A stretch of DNA of 64,000 bases from Anaerohabitans sp964387285 (lineage in GTDB: Bacteria; Zhuqueibacterota; Zhuqueibacteria; Residuimicrobiales; Residuimicrobiaceae): positions 4,071-68,070 of the forward strand of contig CAYLWO010000021.1 in the NCBI GenBank assembly GCA_964387285.1. The letters run 5' to 3'. The translations under genes and the position numbers were made by a program. The notes beneath the pieces were generated by a model. It was not told where the DNA came from. It ran no database searches and saw only the letters and a list, made by a program, of their open reading frames with translations. Positions 33,163 to 40,997 of the stretch are shown here, in pieces. The first letter of the stretch is position 1. Each line of letters begins with the position of its first letter.

Positions 33163-34703
33163 TTTAATTGGTCCTGAAAATATATTTGCCATGCATAATG
33201 GGGTCGAAAATGGAGATGCGATGTCGAATCGATCTTCGGAGTCCATGCTTGGACATTGCTCTTCACCAGCAATGGCAAAGCAGCGTCGGTTAATGGATAC
33301 TTGGTCAATTGGCGGCCGCGATGAATATCACGAATCAACTCGGGTTTCAGCCCCATCACCCGGCAGGCTATCTCATCCACTGAAATAGGATCAAATCCAG
33401 CGAGCAATACACCCTCTTCTCGCGGCGTTGGCGACATGGGTCCGTCCTCATCGCCGGCAATAATGCCATCAATGACGCTGAAATAGGCCCGCTGCGGCGA
33501 TTCGGCAATCTGGCCTTGCACGGTTCCATATAACAGCAATTTATTGATGTCCAGGCCTGTTCGCCAGCAGGTATCGTTTCCCCACCAATTTCCGGTACGA
33601 TAGCTATCTCCCTGCACTATCTGATAGAATATATCGACCGCATCCGCGCTTTTCCGCATGGGATTGGCAGAGAAAATTTTTCGCACTGCTAACAACATCG
33701 TCATAAACAGATGCACCGATTTTTCACCGACTTGGCCCATACGACCCAAAAACAAATCAACTGCCCGCCTTACGCACCAGCGACGAATTTTTTTACTGAC
33801 AGACGGCGTGTCCGGAAACTCGTCCCCCCCATTTGCCGGTGAACCAACACGATAGTGCGGTATATAATTTTTATCGGTGTTGATGCCGATCATGTTTTTA
33901 ACGTTGAGGGTAACGCCATTTTTTTTATGCGTTTTGAGTTTAGGTACGCTGATCACCAGGTCGGCCTCCAGTACGCGACGGGAGATCCGATATTGATGAC
34001 GGGCTTTTTGAGCGCGATTATAATGGTGCCCGGCCGTGATGCGGCGATCATAATCGGACCCAAATACATTATGGAGAGAATCCCCCAATGCCGTCAGTTC
34101 ACTGTCGGTGCACAGGTCCAGTTCAACCCCTTCACTAGCCCATTCGTTGCGTGATATACGTTCCACCACGACACCCTTATCGATACGGACTATCAGAGAA
34201 CGAAGATCAGCGATCATCAGAGGAACGCCACGTTCGCTCAAAATATTCAAAAGTTGGGTTAAACCGCAAAAATGGTCAAGTGCGTTAAAATCAGCATCAA
34301 AATTGGGCGCATCCATAACCCAGATGCGGCCTTGCGGACCCACCGCCTTGAATGCATAATCGATCAGTGGGCGAAATACGGAAGGATGGGTAATGATGCT
34401 GTAGAGATTCTCTCCGGCTACATGAAAATGGCGCACCCAATTGGGTTTGATCAGCACGGTCTTTCCCGGCTTTACAATATCTGCCAGAGGATTCCAGTCC
34501 GGCGTTCCATAATGCTCAATGTCCAGACCACACAGTCGCAAAACTTCCCGAACCGCTGCATACACTTCATTTCCCGGTGAGATCATATCTCCGGCAAAGG
34601 GGTACTCGGGAAACTTTACGCCGGGATCAAAAGGACAAGTCTGGGGATATTTGAGCTGTGGATTGCGAAAAGCGGCCACAGTTCGCACCGAACGGTTCTT
34701 CAT
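33159..34703 (-). CDS. DUF362-domain protein
   Basis: A 514-residue protein with the DUF362 landmarks: 'KTVLIKPNWV' near residue 80, 'ISVPKLKTHKKNGVTLNVKNMIG' in the middle, 'DGIIAGDEDGPMSPTP' and 'GFDPISVDEIACRVMGL' in the C-terminal half. DUF362 proteins often carry ferredoxin-like clusters, but here no CxxCxxC set is visible, so the redox form is absent. No signal peptide or membrane segment. It overlaps the GT2 gene upstream and the PaaK-like gene downstream by 4 bases each, so the three must be made in fixed ratio. The biochemical role of DUF362 in glycan loci is unknown. Confidence 0.85.
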   Translation of the reverse strand: MKNRSVRTVAAFRNPQLKYPQTCPFDPGVKFPEYPFAGDMISPGNEVYAAVREVLRLCGLDIEHYGTPDWNPLADIVKPGKTVLIKPNWVRHFHVAGENLYSIITHPSVFRPLIDYAFKAVGPQGRIWVMDAPNFDADFNALDHFCGLTQLLNILSERGVPLMIADLRSLIVRIDKGVVVERISRNEWASEGVELDLCTDSELTALGDSLHNVFGSDYDRRITAGHHYNRAQKARHQYRISRRVLEADLVISVPKLKTHKKNGVTLNVKNMIGINTDKNYIPHYRVGSPANGGDEFPDTPSVSKKIRRWCVRRAVDLFLGRMGQVGEKSVHLFMTMLLAVRKIFSANPMRKSADAVDIFYQIVQGDSYRTGNWWGNDTCWRTGLDINKLLLYGTVQGQIAESPQRAYFSVIDGIIAGDEDGPMSPTPREEGVLLAGFDPISVDEIACRVMGLKPELIRDIHRGRQLTKYPLTDAALPLLVKSNVQAWTPKIDSTSHLHFRPHYAWQIYFQDQLK

Positions 34704-35659
34704 GATTTCGTCTTTTCTTTTTGACTTGCCAATTCTAACACCGCATGGGTGCGATATTCCAGCGGATTTTGCATAGCGATTTTGCGCGCCAGGCCATCGG
34801 ACATCATGCCAATTAATAAAATCTGCAAACCCGAGATCAGCAGAATCATGGCGGTGGTGGAGATGGTCGGCTGTGTGATTAAAAAAAGTCCGATGCGGCC
34901 GCCGGCCTTTTCAATCGCAAAGACGATATCCAAAACAAATTTCACGGCTCCGCTGAGAAAACAGAAAAAAGAGATCGGGATAAACACCTTGAGCGGGTTG
35001 AACAACATGGAAAGCCGCAGAATTAAAATCATAAAGTTGAAAAAATCCCAGGGCACGATTTTGGATTTGCCCACGCGCTGGTGATATTCTATGGGCAGAT
35101 ATTTTACCACATAATTATCAGACAACAGCGCTACGGTCAAGGTGGTGGTAAAAGAGAACCGGTCCGAGACGACGCCGAAATATCGCATAACCAGGCTGCG
35201 ACGAAAAGCGCGCATGCCGGAATTCATATCGGGAATTTTTTGTGACGTGATGTGCTGGGCCAAACGCCGCAGCAGCCATTTGGCCAATCTCTTGCTAAAA
35301 GGCATATTCTCCTTCGCGCGCATGCCTACCGCCATATCGGCGTCCTGCAATCCGTTAACGATGTCCGGAATGGATTCTGCCGGATAGGTGCCGTCAGCGT
35401 CCATAATGAGAATGCATTCATTGCGCGCGGCCAGAATGCCGGTTTTCAGGGAAGCGCCGTAACCGCGATTCACTTTATGCTGCAATACGCGCACGCCGTG
35501 AGACAGAGCCCGGTCGGCCGTGTCATCCCCGGAACCGTCGTCAATGACGATAATTTCATAGGCCTGATCCTGCATCACGCGGCGGATGTTGCGGATCACA
35601 TCGGCGATGGAACCGGTTTCGTTAAAAGCGGGAATTAAAATGGAAATTGCTTCTTTCAT
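34700..35659 (-). CDS. Family 2 glycosyltransferase, DPM1-like with membrane anchor
   Basis: A 319-residue enzyme. 'SILIPAFNETGSIADVIRNI' starts the GT-A fold, 'EIIVIDDGSGDDT' binds the nucleotide and 'LIMDADGTYPAESIP' carries the DxD-type metal site. Two hydrophobic segments near the C-terminus (about 230-255 and 265-290) anchor it in the membrane. This layout is that of dolichol/polyprenyl-phosphate mannose or glucose synthases, which feed GT-C enzymes such as those at 28812 and 35696. The sugar is not readable. It overlaps DUF362 by 4 bases. Confidence 0.9.
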   Translation of the reverse strand: MKEAISILIPAFNETGSIADVIRNIRRVMQDQAYEIIVIDDGSGDDTADRALSHGVRVLQHKVNRGYGASLKTGILAARNECILIMDADGTYPAESIPDIVNGLQDADMAVGMRAKENMPFSKRLAKWLLRRLAQHITSQKIPDMNSGMRAFRRSLVMRYFGVVSDRFSFTTTLTVALLSDNYVVKYLPIEYHQRVGKSKIVPWDFFNFMILILRLSMLFNPLKVFIPISFFCFLSGAVKFVLDIVFAIEKAGGRIGLFLITQPTISTTAMILLISGLQILLIGMMSDGLARKIAMQNPLEYRTHAVLELASQKEKTKS

Positions 35660-35695
35660 GAAGGATCCGTTCTTTGCATTAATAGATACTCCGCT

Positions 35696-37024
35696 TCAGA
35701 TGCCGGCTTGCATGCTCACAATGCGACTCGTCACCACCGCATAGACATCATAGGCCAGCAGCAACGAGGTTACCGTATGCACGACCGATAACATATTAAC
35801 ATGAAGACGGCCGATAGACCACATCCGGTTAGGCATCCGTTCCAGCAGCGTAAAAATTCCGTACATAAACGGCAGAAACAGGGCGAGCACATGACGCACC
35901 TGCGGTCCCAAATAATTCCACCAGGCCATCAGCACGCCATATCCGGCAAAAAGGCTGAAAGCAAACAGAATAAGGAAAAGATGTTTTTTTGCCAACGCCT
36001 GCGCCTGGCTGCGATTAAAACACAAGGCCAAGGTTGCGATCAAGAAATAGATGACCAGATATTTAAAAAAACCGAAAGAACTTTTGCACGTTCTCAACAA
36101 GGTCCGGGCGCCGCTGACCAATCGCACTCTGATATGATCGAGGCCGAATTTTTGTATATAGTTCTTTGCGCTGGGAATTTCATCCGCTTTCATCTGCGGC
36201 CAACCGAAGCGGTCGCCATGCGCTTTCGGTCCGGACCGCCACTCTTCCACATTGTCACACCAAAAATAAAAAGTGGAATTCACATTATAAAAATATTGGC
36301 CGTATATTTTTTTGCTATTGCGAATATAGGGAAAAACGACCAATGCAAAACAGAGGCCGACTGTCAGAATCTGTGCAAACCCGCGCCAGGCAAAAGCGGC
36401 ACGACCGGACCTGCGGGCTGTATAAAAAATTTTCAGGATGGCGATGACGAGGAATGCCAGCAACTCGGGCAACACCGAAGCTTTCGTCAAATGTCCCAAA
36501 CCGAAAAGCACGCCGGCCAAAACCGCCGTTTTCCATTCCGGTCGGACCAACATACCCCAGAGCGTCAAGAACAGCGCAAAATTGATGAAATAAAAAAGGA
36601 TCTCCGCCTGCACATAGCCCGCCTTGAACACAAAGACGGTGAACGCGGTCATGATCCATAAATTAACGGCTGCAAACATCGACAGCCGCTTTTTTAGAAG
36701 AAAAAAGATCCACAACAACAGCGCCATGGACAACAGAATATTAAAAAGTTTGGCTTTTTGAAAAAATTGTTCCTCGGTCCAGTGGGGCTGATAAACCAGC
36801 GACAACAGAAACGGATAGAGCGGCATCCGGTTGCGGTCGCCGTAATAGGCATAACCGGTATCATGCAACAACCGTCCGTACTGCAAATAGCCGTTTTGAT
36901 CATAACCGGTCACATCCTTATTGACCTGCCGGCCATGCAAAGTGGCGGCGTAATAAAACAGCCAGAGGGCTATAAGCAGCCCTCCGGCTATCAGCAGATT
37001 TTGTTTTGTCAAAACACGAACCAT
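35696..37024 (-). CDS. GT39-like membrane glycosyltransferase
   Basis: A 442-residue protein with about ten membrane segments. The first extracytoplasmic loop contains 'NKDVTGYDQNGYLQYGRLL' followed by 'YYGDRNRMPLYPFLLSLVY', the acidic/proline pattern of GT-C enzymes that take polyprenyl-phosphate sugars. The last soluble part is short. The gene starts with ATG 37024 and is followed by a GT2 of the kind that makes such donors. Substrate and linkage are unknown, and it may be a lipid-carrier-dependent mannosyl- or arabinosyl-like transferase. Confidence 0.72.
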   Translation of the reverse strand: MVRVLTKQNLLIAGGLLIALWLFYYAATLHGRQVNKDVTGYDQNGYLQYGRLLHDTGYAYYGDRNRMPLYPFLLSLVYQPHWTEEQFFQKAKLFNILLSMALLLWIFFLLKKRLSMFAAVNLWIMTAFTVFVFKAGYVQAEILFYFINFALFLTLWGMLVRPEWKTAVLAGVLFGLGHLTKASVLPELLAFLVIAILKIFYTARRSGRAAFAWRGFAQILTVGLCFALVVFPYIRNSKKIYGQYFYNVNSTFYFWCDNVEEWRSGPKAHGDRFGWPQMKADEIPSAKNYIQKFGLDHIRVRLVSGARTLLRTCKSSFGFFKYLVIYFLIATLALCFNRSQAQALAKKHLFLILFAFSLFAGYGVLMAWWNYLGPQVRHVLALFLPFMYGIFTLLERMPNRMWSIGRLHVNMLSVVHTVTSLLLAYDVYAVVTSRIVSMQAGI

Positions 37025-37048
37025 GATCAGTCGATTTTGCTTAAATCA

Positions 37049-37840
37049 TCAGGCCGGTTTGTCGGCGCGGATGTTGATCTTCCAGCCAAACGGTTTGATC
37101 CAGGCCTCCGGCAAGGCGGAATAGACCGGAACAAAAATGTTGTTGAACAGCCAGGCTTTAACGCCGGTGCGCCGGGTTTTGAAGGGGTAGTAATGTTGCA
37201 CCTCGGCAGTCACGTTTTCAAACTGATTGAAAAAGGCCTTTACCTCTTTAACCGAATAGATGTTGTTAAAGGGCGGATCCGCATCGACAAACTCGATGTT
37301 CTCACGTCCATACTTGTGCAGGAAATTAAACCACGACCAGCGGTTGTAAAAATGGAAGATCAGCGCCCGGCCGCCCGGCTTGAGTACGCGAAAAATTTCC
37401 GCGATAGCCGGACGGATATCTGCGGCTGTACAATGGATCACGCCGCGTGCGTAAACCGCATCAAAGGCGGCGTCCGGGAAATCCAGATGCAACGCGGTGG
37501 TCACCTTGAATTCAGCTTTCAATCCTTTGTATTGAAAAAACTTTTTTGCATACTCGATGGCATTGGGCGTCAAATCCGATGCGGTAACCAATACGCCGCG
37601 ACTCGCCCATTCGGCAGAATCGCGGCCCATGCCGCAGCCGATTTCCAACAGCTTTTTGCCCCTGAGGTTGACCGACTCTTCATCCATCATCTTGTAAATC
37701 CAGTGAAAGCGGCTGGCCACGGGATCAATATGCTCGAAGAATTCAGGCGTGCCCTTGTCAATGGACATATCGGTTTGATACTGGAGGCCCAGGGTATGGG
37801 TGTTCCAATATTCTTTGCTTTCTTGTGCTGTACCTGACAT
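37049..37840 (-). CDS. SAM-dependent methyltransferase (class I)
   Basis: A 263-residue soluble enzyme. Motif I 'KLLEIGCGMGRDS' binds SAM, an acidic residue follows in 'VTASDLTPNAIEYAKKFF', and 'RVLKPGGRALIFHFYNRW' is the usual post-motif III. The start at 37840 is preferred because AAGGA is about 10 bases upstream and the N-terminus then matches the family; upstream ATGs at 37888 and 37867 lack a Shine-Dalgarno sequence. It is probably a glycan or lipid-carrier sugar methyltransferase. Confidence 0.82.
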   Translation of the reverse strand: MSGTAQESKEYWNTHTLGLQYQTDMSIDKGTPEFFEHIDPVASRFHWIYKMMDEESVNLRGKKLLEIGCGMGRDSAEWASRGVLVTASDLTPNAIEYAKKFFQYKGLKAEFKVTTALHLDFPDAAFDAVYARGVIHCTAADIRPAIAEIFRVLKPGGRALIFHFYNRWSWFNFLHKYGRENIEFVDADPPFNNIYSVKEVKAFFNQFENVTAEVQHYYPFKTRRTGVKAWLFNNIFVPVYSALPEAWIKPFGWKINIRADKPA

Positions 37841-37936
37841 AAATGGTTCATCCTTTTTATGGTTCATAAATACCGAAACCGATTTCATATCTTTCCGGCT
37901 TCAGAAATAGTTTATTTCAACATGTAATGTATGCAG

Positions 37937-37954
37937 TTCCGGCTTTAGCCGGAA
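37937..37954. repeat. Scattered palindromic element, copy B (half copy)
   Basis: TTCCGGCT and AGCCGGAA form an 8-bp palindrome, preceded by ATGTATGCAG. This equals the left half of the element at 30314 and 40811; the right half is replaced by an unrelated sequence. It lies between the methyltransferase and YbhN-like genes. Confidence 0.5.
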
Positions 37955-37964
37955 AACAAAGCGC

Positions 37965-38921
37965 TTATTCCGGCTGAGCCGGCCGAAGCTGCCGCAAGGC
38001 AAAAACCACGCCGCCGCTCAAACCCATGACGAGGGTCATGCCGAAATCGATCCAGGAAAAAGCGATGGCCTCTGATCCGTCCACGCCTACCAGGCTCAGA
38101 AAAAAAACGTACAATCCCTCGCGCACGCCGATGCCGTTAATGGAAATGGGCAATTGCAAAACCAGCAAGACAATGGGAATGATGCAAAAAAAATAAAACA
38201 GCGACACGCCCAGATTTAAAGACAATGAAATAATATAATAATAAATCAGCACATTTACCTGCAACAATGCCGAAATGAGAAATGCTTTCAGCAAGGCGCT
38301 GCGGTGATCGCGCATGAAACGAAATGCCGCATACGCATCGCTGATTTTCCCGGCCACTTTAGCCAGTTTACATCTGATCATCAGCGCGGTTATTTTTCCC
38401 ACAACCACACGGTTGGTGAGAATGAAAAATCCGGACACGCTGATGACAAAAAACGCCATCACCATGGGCAGCACCTGCCCGACGTTGCGGATCAAATTAA
38501 AACCGGCGCAAGCGGCCATTAATGCAATTACGGCCAGAGCCAGAATGCCCAAAACCCGTTCGGTGATCACCGTGACAAAGGAAGCCATATTGCGTCGCGA
38601 ATAACGGCCGACATCGTACGCACGCACCGCATCGCCGCCGATGGTCGACGGCAGAAAATTATTAAAAAAATAGCCGACCAGTAAAGAACAAAAAAGTACG
38701 CTAAACGGCACATGAATATCCTGGACAGACAATAAATAACGCCAGCGAATACAGGAGATCACCTTGCCCAGACCGGCCATTGCCAATGCCACGATCAACC
38801 AGTTAAAGTTCACATTCATCAAGCTGGCAAAAATATTTTGCACAGGAATCTTGTGCAATAAATACCAGATGAGCAAGACGCTCATGATGAGTTTGGCGAT
38901 GACGAAAATTTTTTTACGCAT
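37965..38921 (-). CDS. YbhN/LPG-synthase-TM family membrane protein
   Basis: A 318-residue protein with about eight membrane segments. The 'VGYFFNNFLPSTIGGDAVRAY' region is the hallmark of the lysylphosphatidylglycerol-synthetase transmembrane / UPF0104 family, whose members include flippase-like and lipid-scrambling proteins. No catalytic soluble domain follows, so aminoacyl transfer is not expected. Together with GT-C enzymes, a role in lipid-linked sugar movement is plausible. The last 8 bases of the upstream epimerase gene overlap its start. Confidence 0.85.
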   Translation of the reverse strand: MRKKIFVIAKLIMSVLLIWYLLHKIPVQNIFASLMNVNFNWLIVALAMAGLGKVISCIRWRYLLSVQDIHVPFSVLFCSLLVGYFFNNFLPSTIGGDAVRAYDVGRYSRRNMASFVTVITERVLGILALAVIALMAACAGFNLIRNVGQVLPMVMAFFVISVSGFFILTNRVVVGKITALMIRCKLAKVAGKISDAYAAFRFMRDHRSALLKAFLISALLQVNVLIYYYIISLSLNLGVSLFYFFCIIPIVLLVLQLPISINGIGVREGLYVFFLSLVGVDGSEAIAFSWIDFGMTLVMGLSGGVVFALRQLRPAQPE

Positions 38922-39903
38922 GCGACGATGCCTGGTTTTGCATTTCCTTCCAGGTTAACTGCAATCCCTCCTCCAGTGCGATCTGGGGCTGGAATCCCAA
39001 TAAGCGTTGCGCTTTGGCAATATTAAAAGCGTTGCTGGTGTTGAAAAATTCCAAAGACCGGCTGGTCAGAGGGAGATTTATTTTAAAGGACGAACCCAGT
39101 TTTTCACAAGGCCCGGCCAGGAATTCGGCCAAACCCAGCGGCAGGCTGAACCACACCGGCTTTACACGCAGTACACGACCGATAGCCTCTGCCAACTCTT
39201 TCGTAGAAGCGGGTTTGGCGCCGGCGATGATGAACGTTTCACCGATGGCCTGCTCTTTTTCCATGGCCAGGTAATAGGCCGTCAACATGTCCGTGATGTG
39301 AATGGGATGGCGCAGATTGTCGCCCGGGCCAATCATGATGAACCGTCCCTTGCTAATCGTCCGAAATAATTTGGCCGTCCGCGGACAACCGGGTCCATAA
39401 ACCCAGGCTGGCCTTAAAATCGTTATCGGAAAATGGGTTTTACGAAAAAAATCATTAACAACCTGTTCGCCCTGTAATTTTGTTTCACCGTATATCGATT
39501 GCGGATTGAACGGGCCGGTTTCATCTGCCGGCGGTTTCATCACATGACCATAAATGCCTACGGTGCTGGTATGGATGAATCGGCGCACGCCGCTTTCCTT
39601 GGCAGCTTGCAGCAATTCCTGCACCGCACTTACATTGACAGTTACATAAACCTCATTGCCCAGCGTCTGCTGCAAATGCGCACTGGCCAAATGAAAGACA
39701 ATATCCACGCCCTGCAGTATTTCCTTCATCAATTTGTTGTCGCAGATATCGCCGACGACCACACGACAGGCTTCCTCTTCCTGCAGCTCTCGCAGACGAT
39801 CGTCATGCATGTCCATCGCGATGACCTGATGTTTTTTTTGCAACAACCCCAGCGTCAGGTGTTTGCCGATAAAACCGTTAGCGCCAGTGACCAGTATTTT
39901 CAT
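38914..39903 (-). CDS. NAD-dependent sugar epimerase/dehydratase (extended SDR)
   Basis: A 329-residue soluble enzyme: 'ILVTGANGFIGKHL' binds NAD, 'DIVFHLAS' is the conserved strand 4, and Y-x3-K occurs in 'QSIYGETKLQGE', with a preceding Ser in 'IHTSTVGIYG'. The substrate-binding part contains 'ILRPAWVYGPGCPRT'. It converts a nucleotide-linked sugar, but the sugar cannot be told from sequence. Together with the second epimerase (47475) it supplies donors for the cluster. Confidence 0.88.
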   Translation of the reverse strand: MKILVTGANGFIGKHLTLGLLQKKHQVIAMDMHDDRLRELQEEEACRVVVGDICDNKLMKEILQGVDIVFHLASAHLQQTLGNEVYVTVNVSAVQELLQAAKESGVRRFIHTSTVGIYGHVMKPPADETGPFNPQSIYGETKLQGEQVVNDFFRKTHFPITILRPAWVYGPGCPRTAKLFRTISKGRFIMIGPGDNLRHPIHITDMLTAYYLAMEKEQAIGETFIIAGAKPASTKELAEAIGRVLRVKPVWFSLPLGLAEFLAGPCEKLGSSFKINLPLTSRSLEFFNTSNAFNIAKAQRLLGFQPQIALEEGLQLTWKEMQNQASSHA

Positions 39904-39921
39904 GACAAAGTCCTTTTCGAA

Positions 39922-40728
39922 TTAAAGCCGGGCTTCCGAAATCGTCGCATAGTGTTCACCGCCGACAAAAAGCGCATCCAATTGCGACACAGCCCACAGG
40001 ATCGGCGACAGGACTGAGAACAGTTTATAGGACAGACCGTGTTTCTTCAGATCTTGCTGCGATGTTGGGGCAATGACCCCCTCTTTGTGTTCGTTGTTGC
40101 CTTTGTTCATCACGCGGACATAGACAAAGTTAATAGTCAACTCAATCAATTCCGTGATGAGTCGTGAGTACCCGCCGCTGCGGGTAACCGTATAACCGGC
40201 GCGTTGCAAAGCATCGCTCAGCTCGGCGATGGTATAACCGCCGCGCACATGACCGTATTTGTCGGGCGTCATGCCCATGCGGTTGCGCAAACGATTGGCC
40301 ACCAGCGGCGCGCCGGCATTGGGCACGGTCACGATGACGCGGCCGTTCGGCCGCAGATTGGTTTGCAGTCGCTTCATAAAAGCGACATCCGTACGAATAT
40401 GTTCCAGAACATCCAGCACCACAATCACGTCAAAAGAATCCGGCTTGTAACAGGATCCCCTCTCATCCATATGCACCAGACGACCATGAGTCAGTTGCCG
40501 CAAGCTGGCAAGATTTTCATCCTGCAGGTCGGCATGGAACCAGTTGCCGCCGTGTCGGATAAAATAATAATTCATGGCGCCGGTGTTGTCGCCGCAGGTC
40601 AACAACAAGCAGTTCTTGCCCTGGGCCGGACCGACAAACTCTAACAAGGCCTGCACCTTTTTTCGCTTTTTAATGGAGCGATTGAACATCTCTAATTGCC
40701 ATGGCGTTTCGGACATGCTTGATTCCAT
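39922..40728 (-). CDS. SAM-dependent methyltransferase (class I)
   Basis: A 268-residue enzyme. The SAM motif is atypical ('KNCLLLTCGDNTGAMNYYF'), followed by 'DVIVVLDVLEHIRTDVAFM', the D-x-LEH motif IV of ubiquinone-methyltransferase-like enzymes, and 'LRPNGRVIVTVPNAG'. A hydrophobic patch in the C-terminal quarter ('LFSVLSPILWAVSQLDALF') could associate with a membrane. AAAGAGA is about 6 bases before ATG 40728; a further ATG (40758) would add 10 basic residues. It is probably a methyltransferase for a glycan or lipid-linked intermediate. Confidence 0.75.
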   Translation of the reverse strand: MESSMSETPWQLEMFNRSIKKRKKVQALLEFVGPAQGKNCLLLTCGDNTGAMNYYFIRHGGNWFHADLQDENLASLRQLTHGRLVHMDERGSCYKPDSFDVIVVLDVLEHIRTDVAFMKRLQTNLRPNGRVIVTVPNAGAPLVANRLRNRMGMTPDKYGHVRGGYTIAELSDALQRAGYTVTRSGGYSRLITELIELTINFVYVRVMNKGNNEHKEGVIAPTSQQDLKKHGLSYKLFSVLSPILWAVSQLDALFVGGEHYATISEARL

Positions 40729-40810
40729 TTTGATTCTCTTTAGACTTTTTTTATGCAACCTGAACCGAGCAAAAGCGTAATCCTCGAGGTTGTCAAAAAA
40801 ATAACTATGG

Positions 40811-40873
40811 TAAGTAGTCCCGGCTACTTAGCCGGAAATTTCACCGCCTAAAGGCGGAACTACATGCTAATTA
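40811..40873. repeat. Scattered palindromic element, copy C
   Basis: AAGTAGTCCCGGCTACTTAG, then CCGGAAATTTCACCG, CCTAAAGGCGG and AACTACATGC. The inner hairpins are the same as in copy A (C-C-G-G-C...G-C-C-G-G and CCGCCTAAAGGCGG). It lies between the methyltransferase and the GlpD-like gene. Its ends resemble GCATGTAGTTCC but the left one is diverged. Confidence 0.6.
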
Positions 40874-40997
40874 AAAATATAAAGATATTTATTGTTTGTA
40901 TAATAGTGTTCTTGCTGCTTATTTAATACTGAAACCAAAGGTCGAACTTTGGACAATCGCAAGGTTATTACTCGAGCGACCGTCTTCAGCAGCAATT

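Noticed and set aside
35801..36661. Long plus-strand open frame (286 residues) opposite the GT39-like gene
   Set aside because: Composition is that of an antisense shadow (rich in His, Gln and Arg) and it lacks any family motif, while the minus-strand frame has clear GT-C motifs.
36758..37837. Plus-strand open frame of 359 residues over the end of the GT39-like gene and the methyltransferase
   Set aside because: It spans two real genes in the opposite direction and has no recognisable motif.
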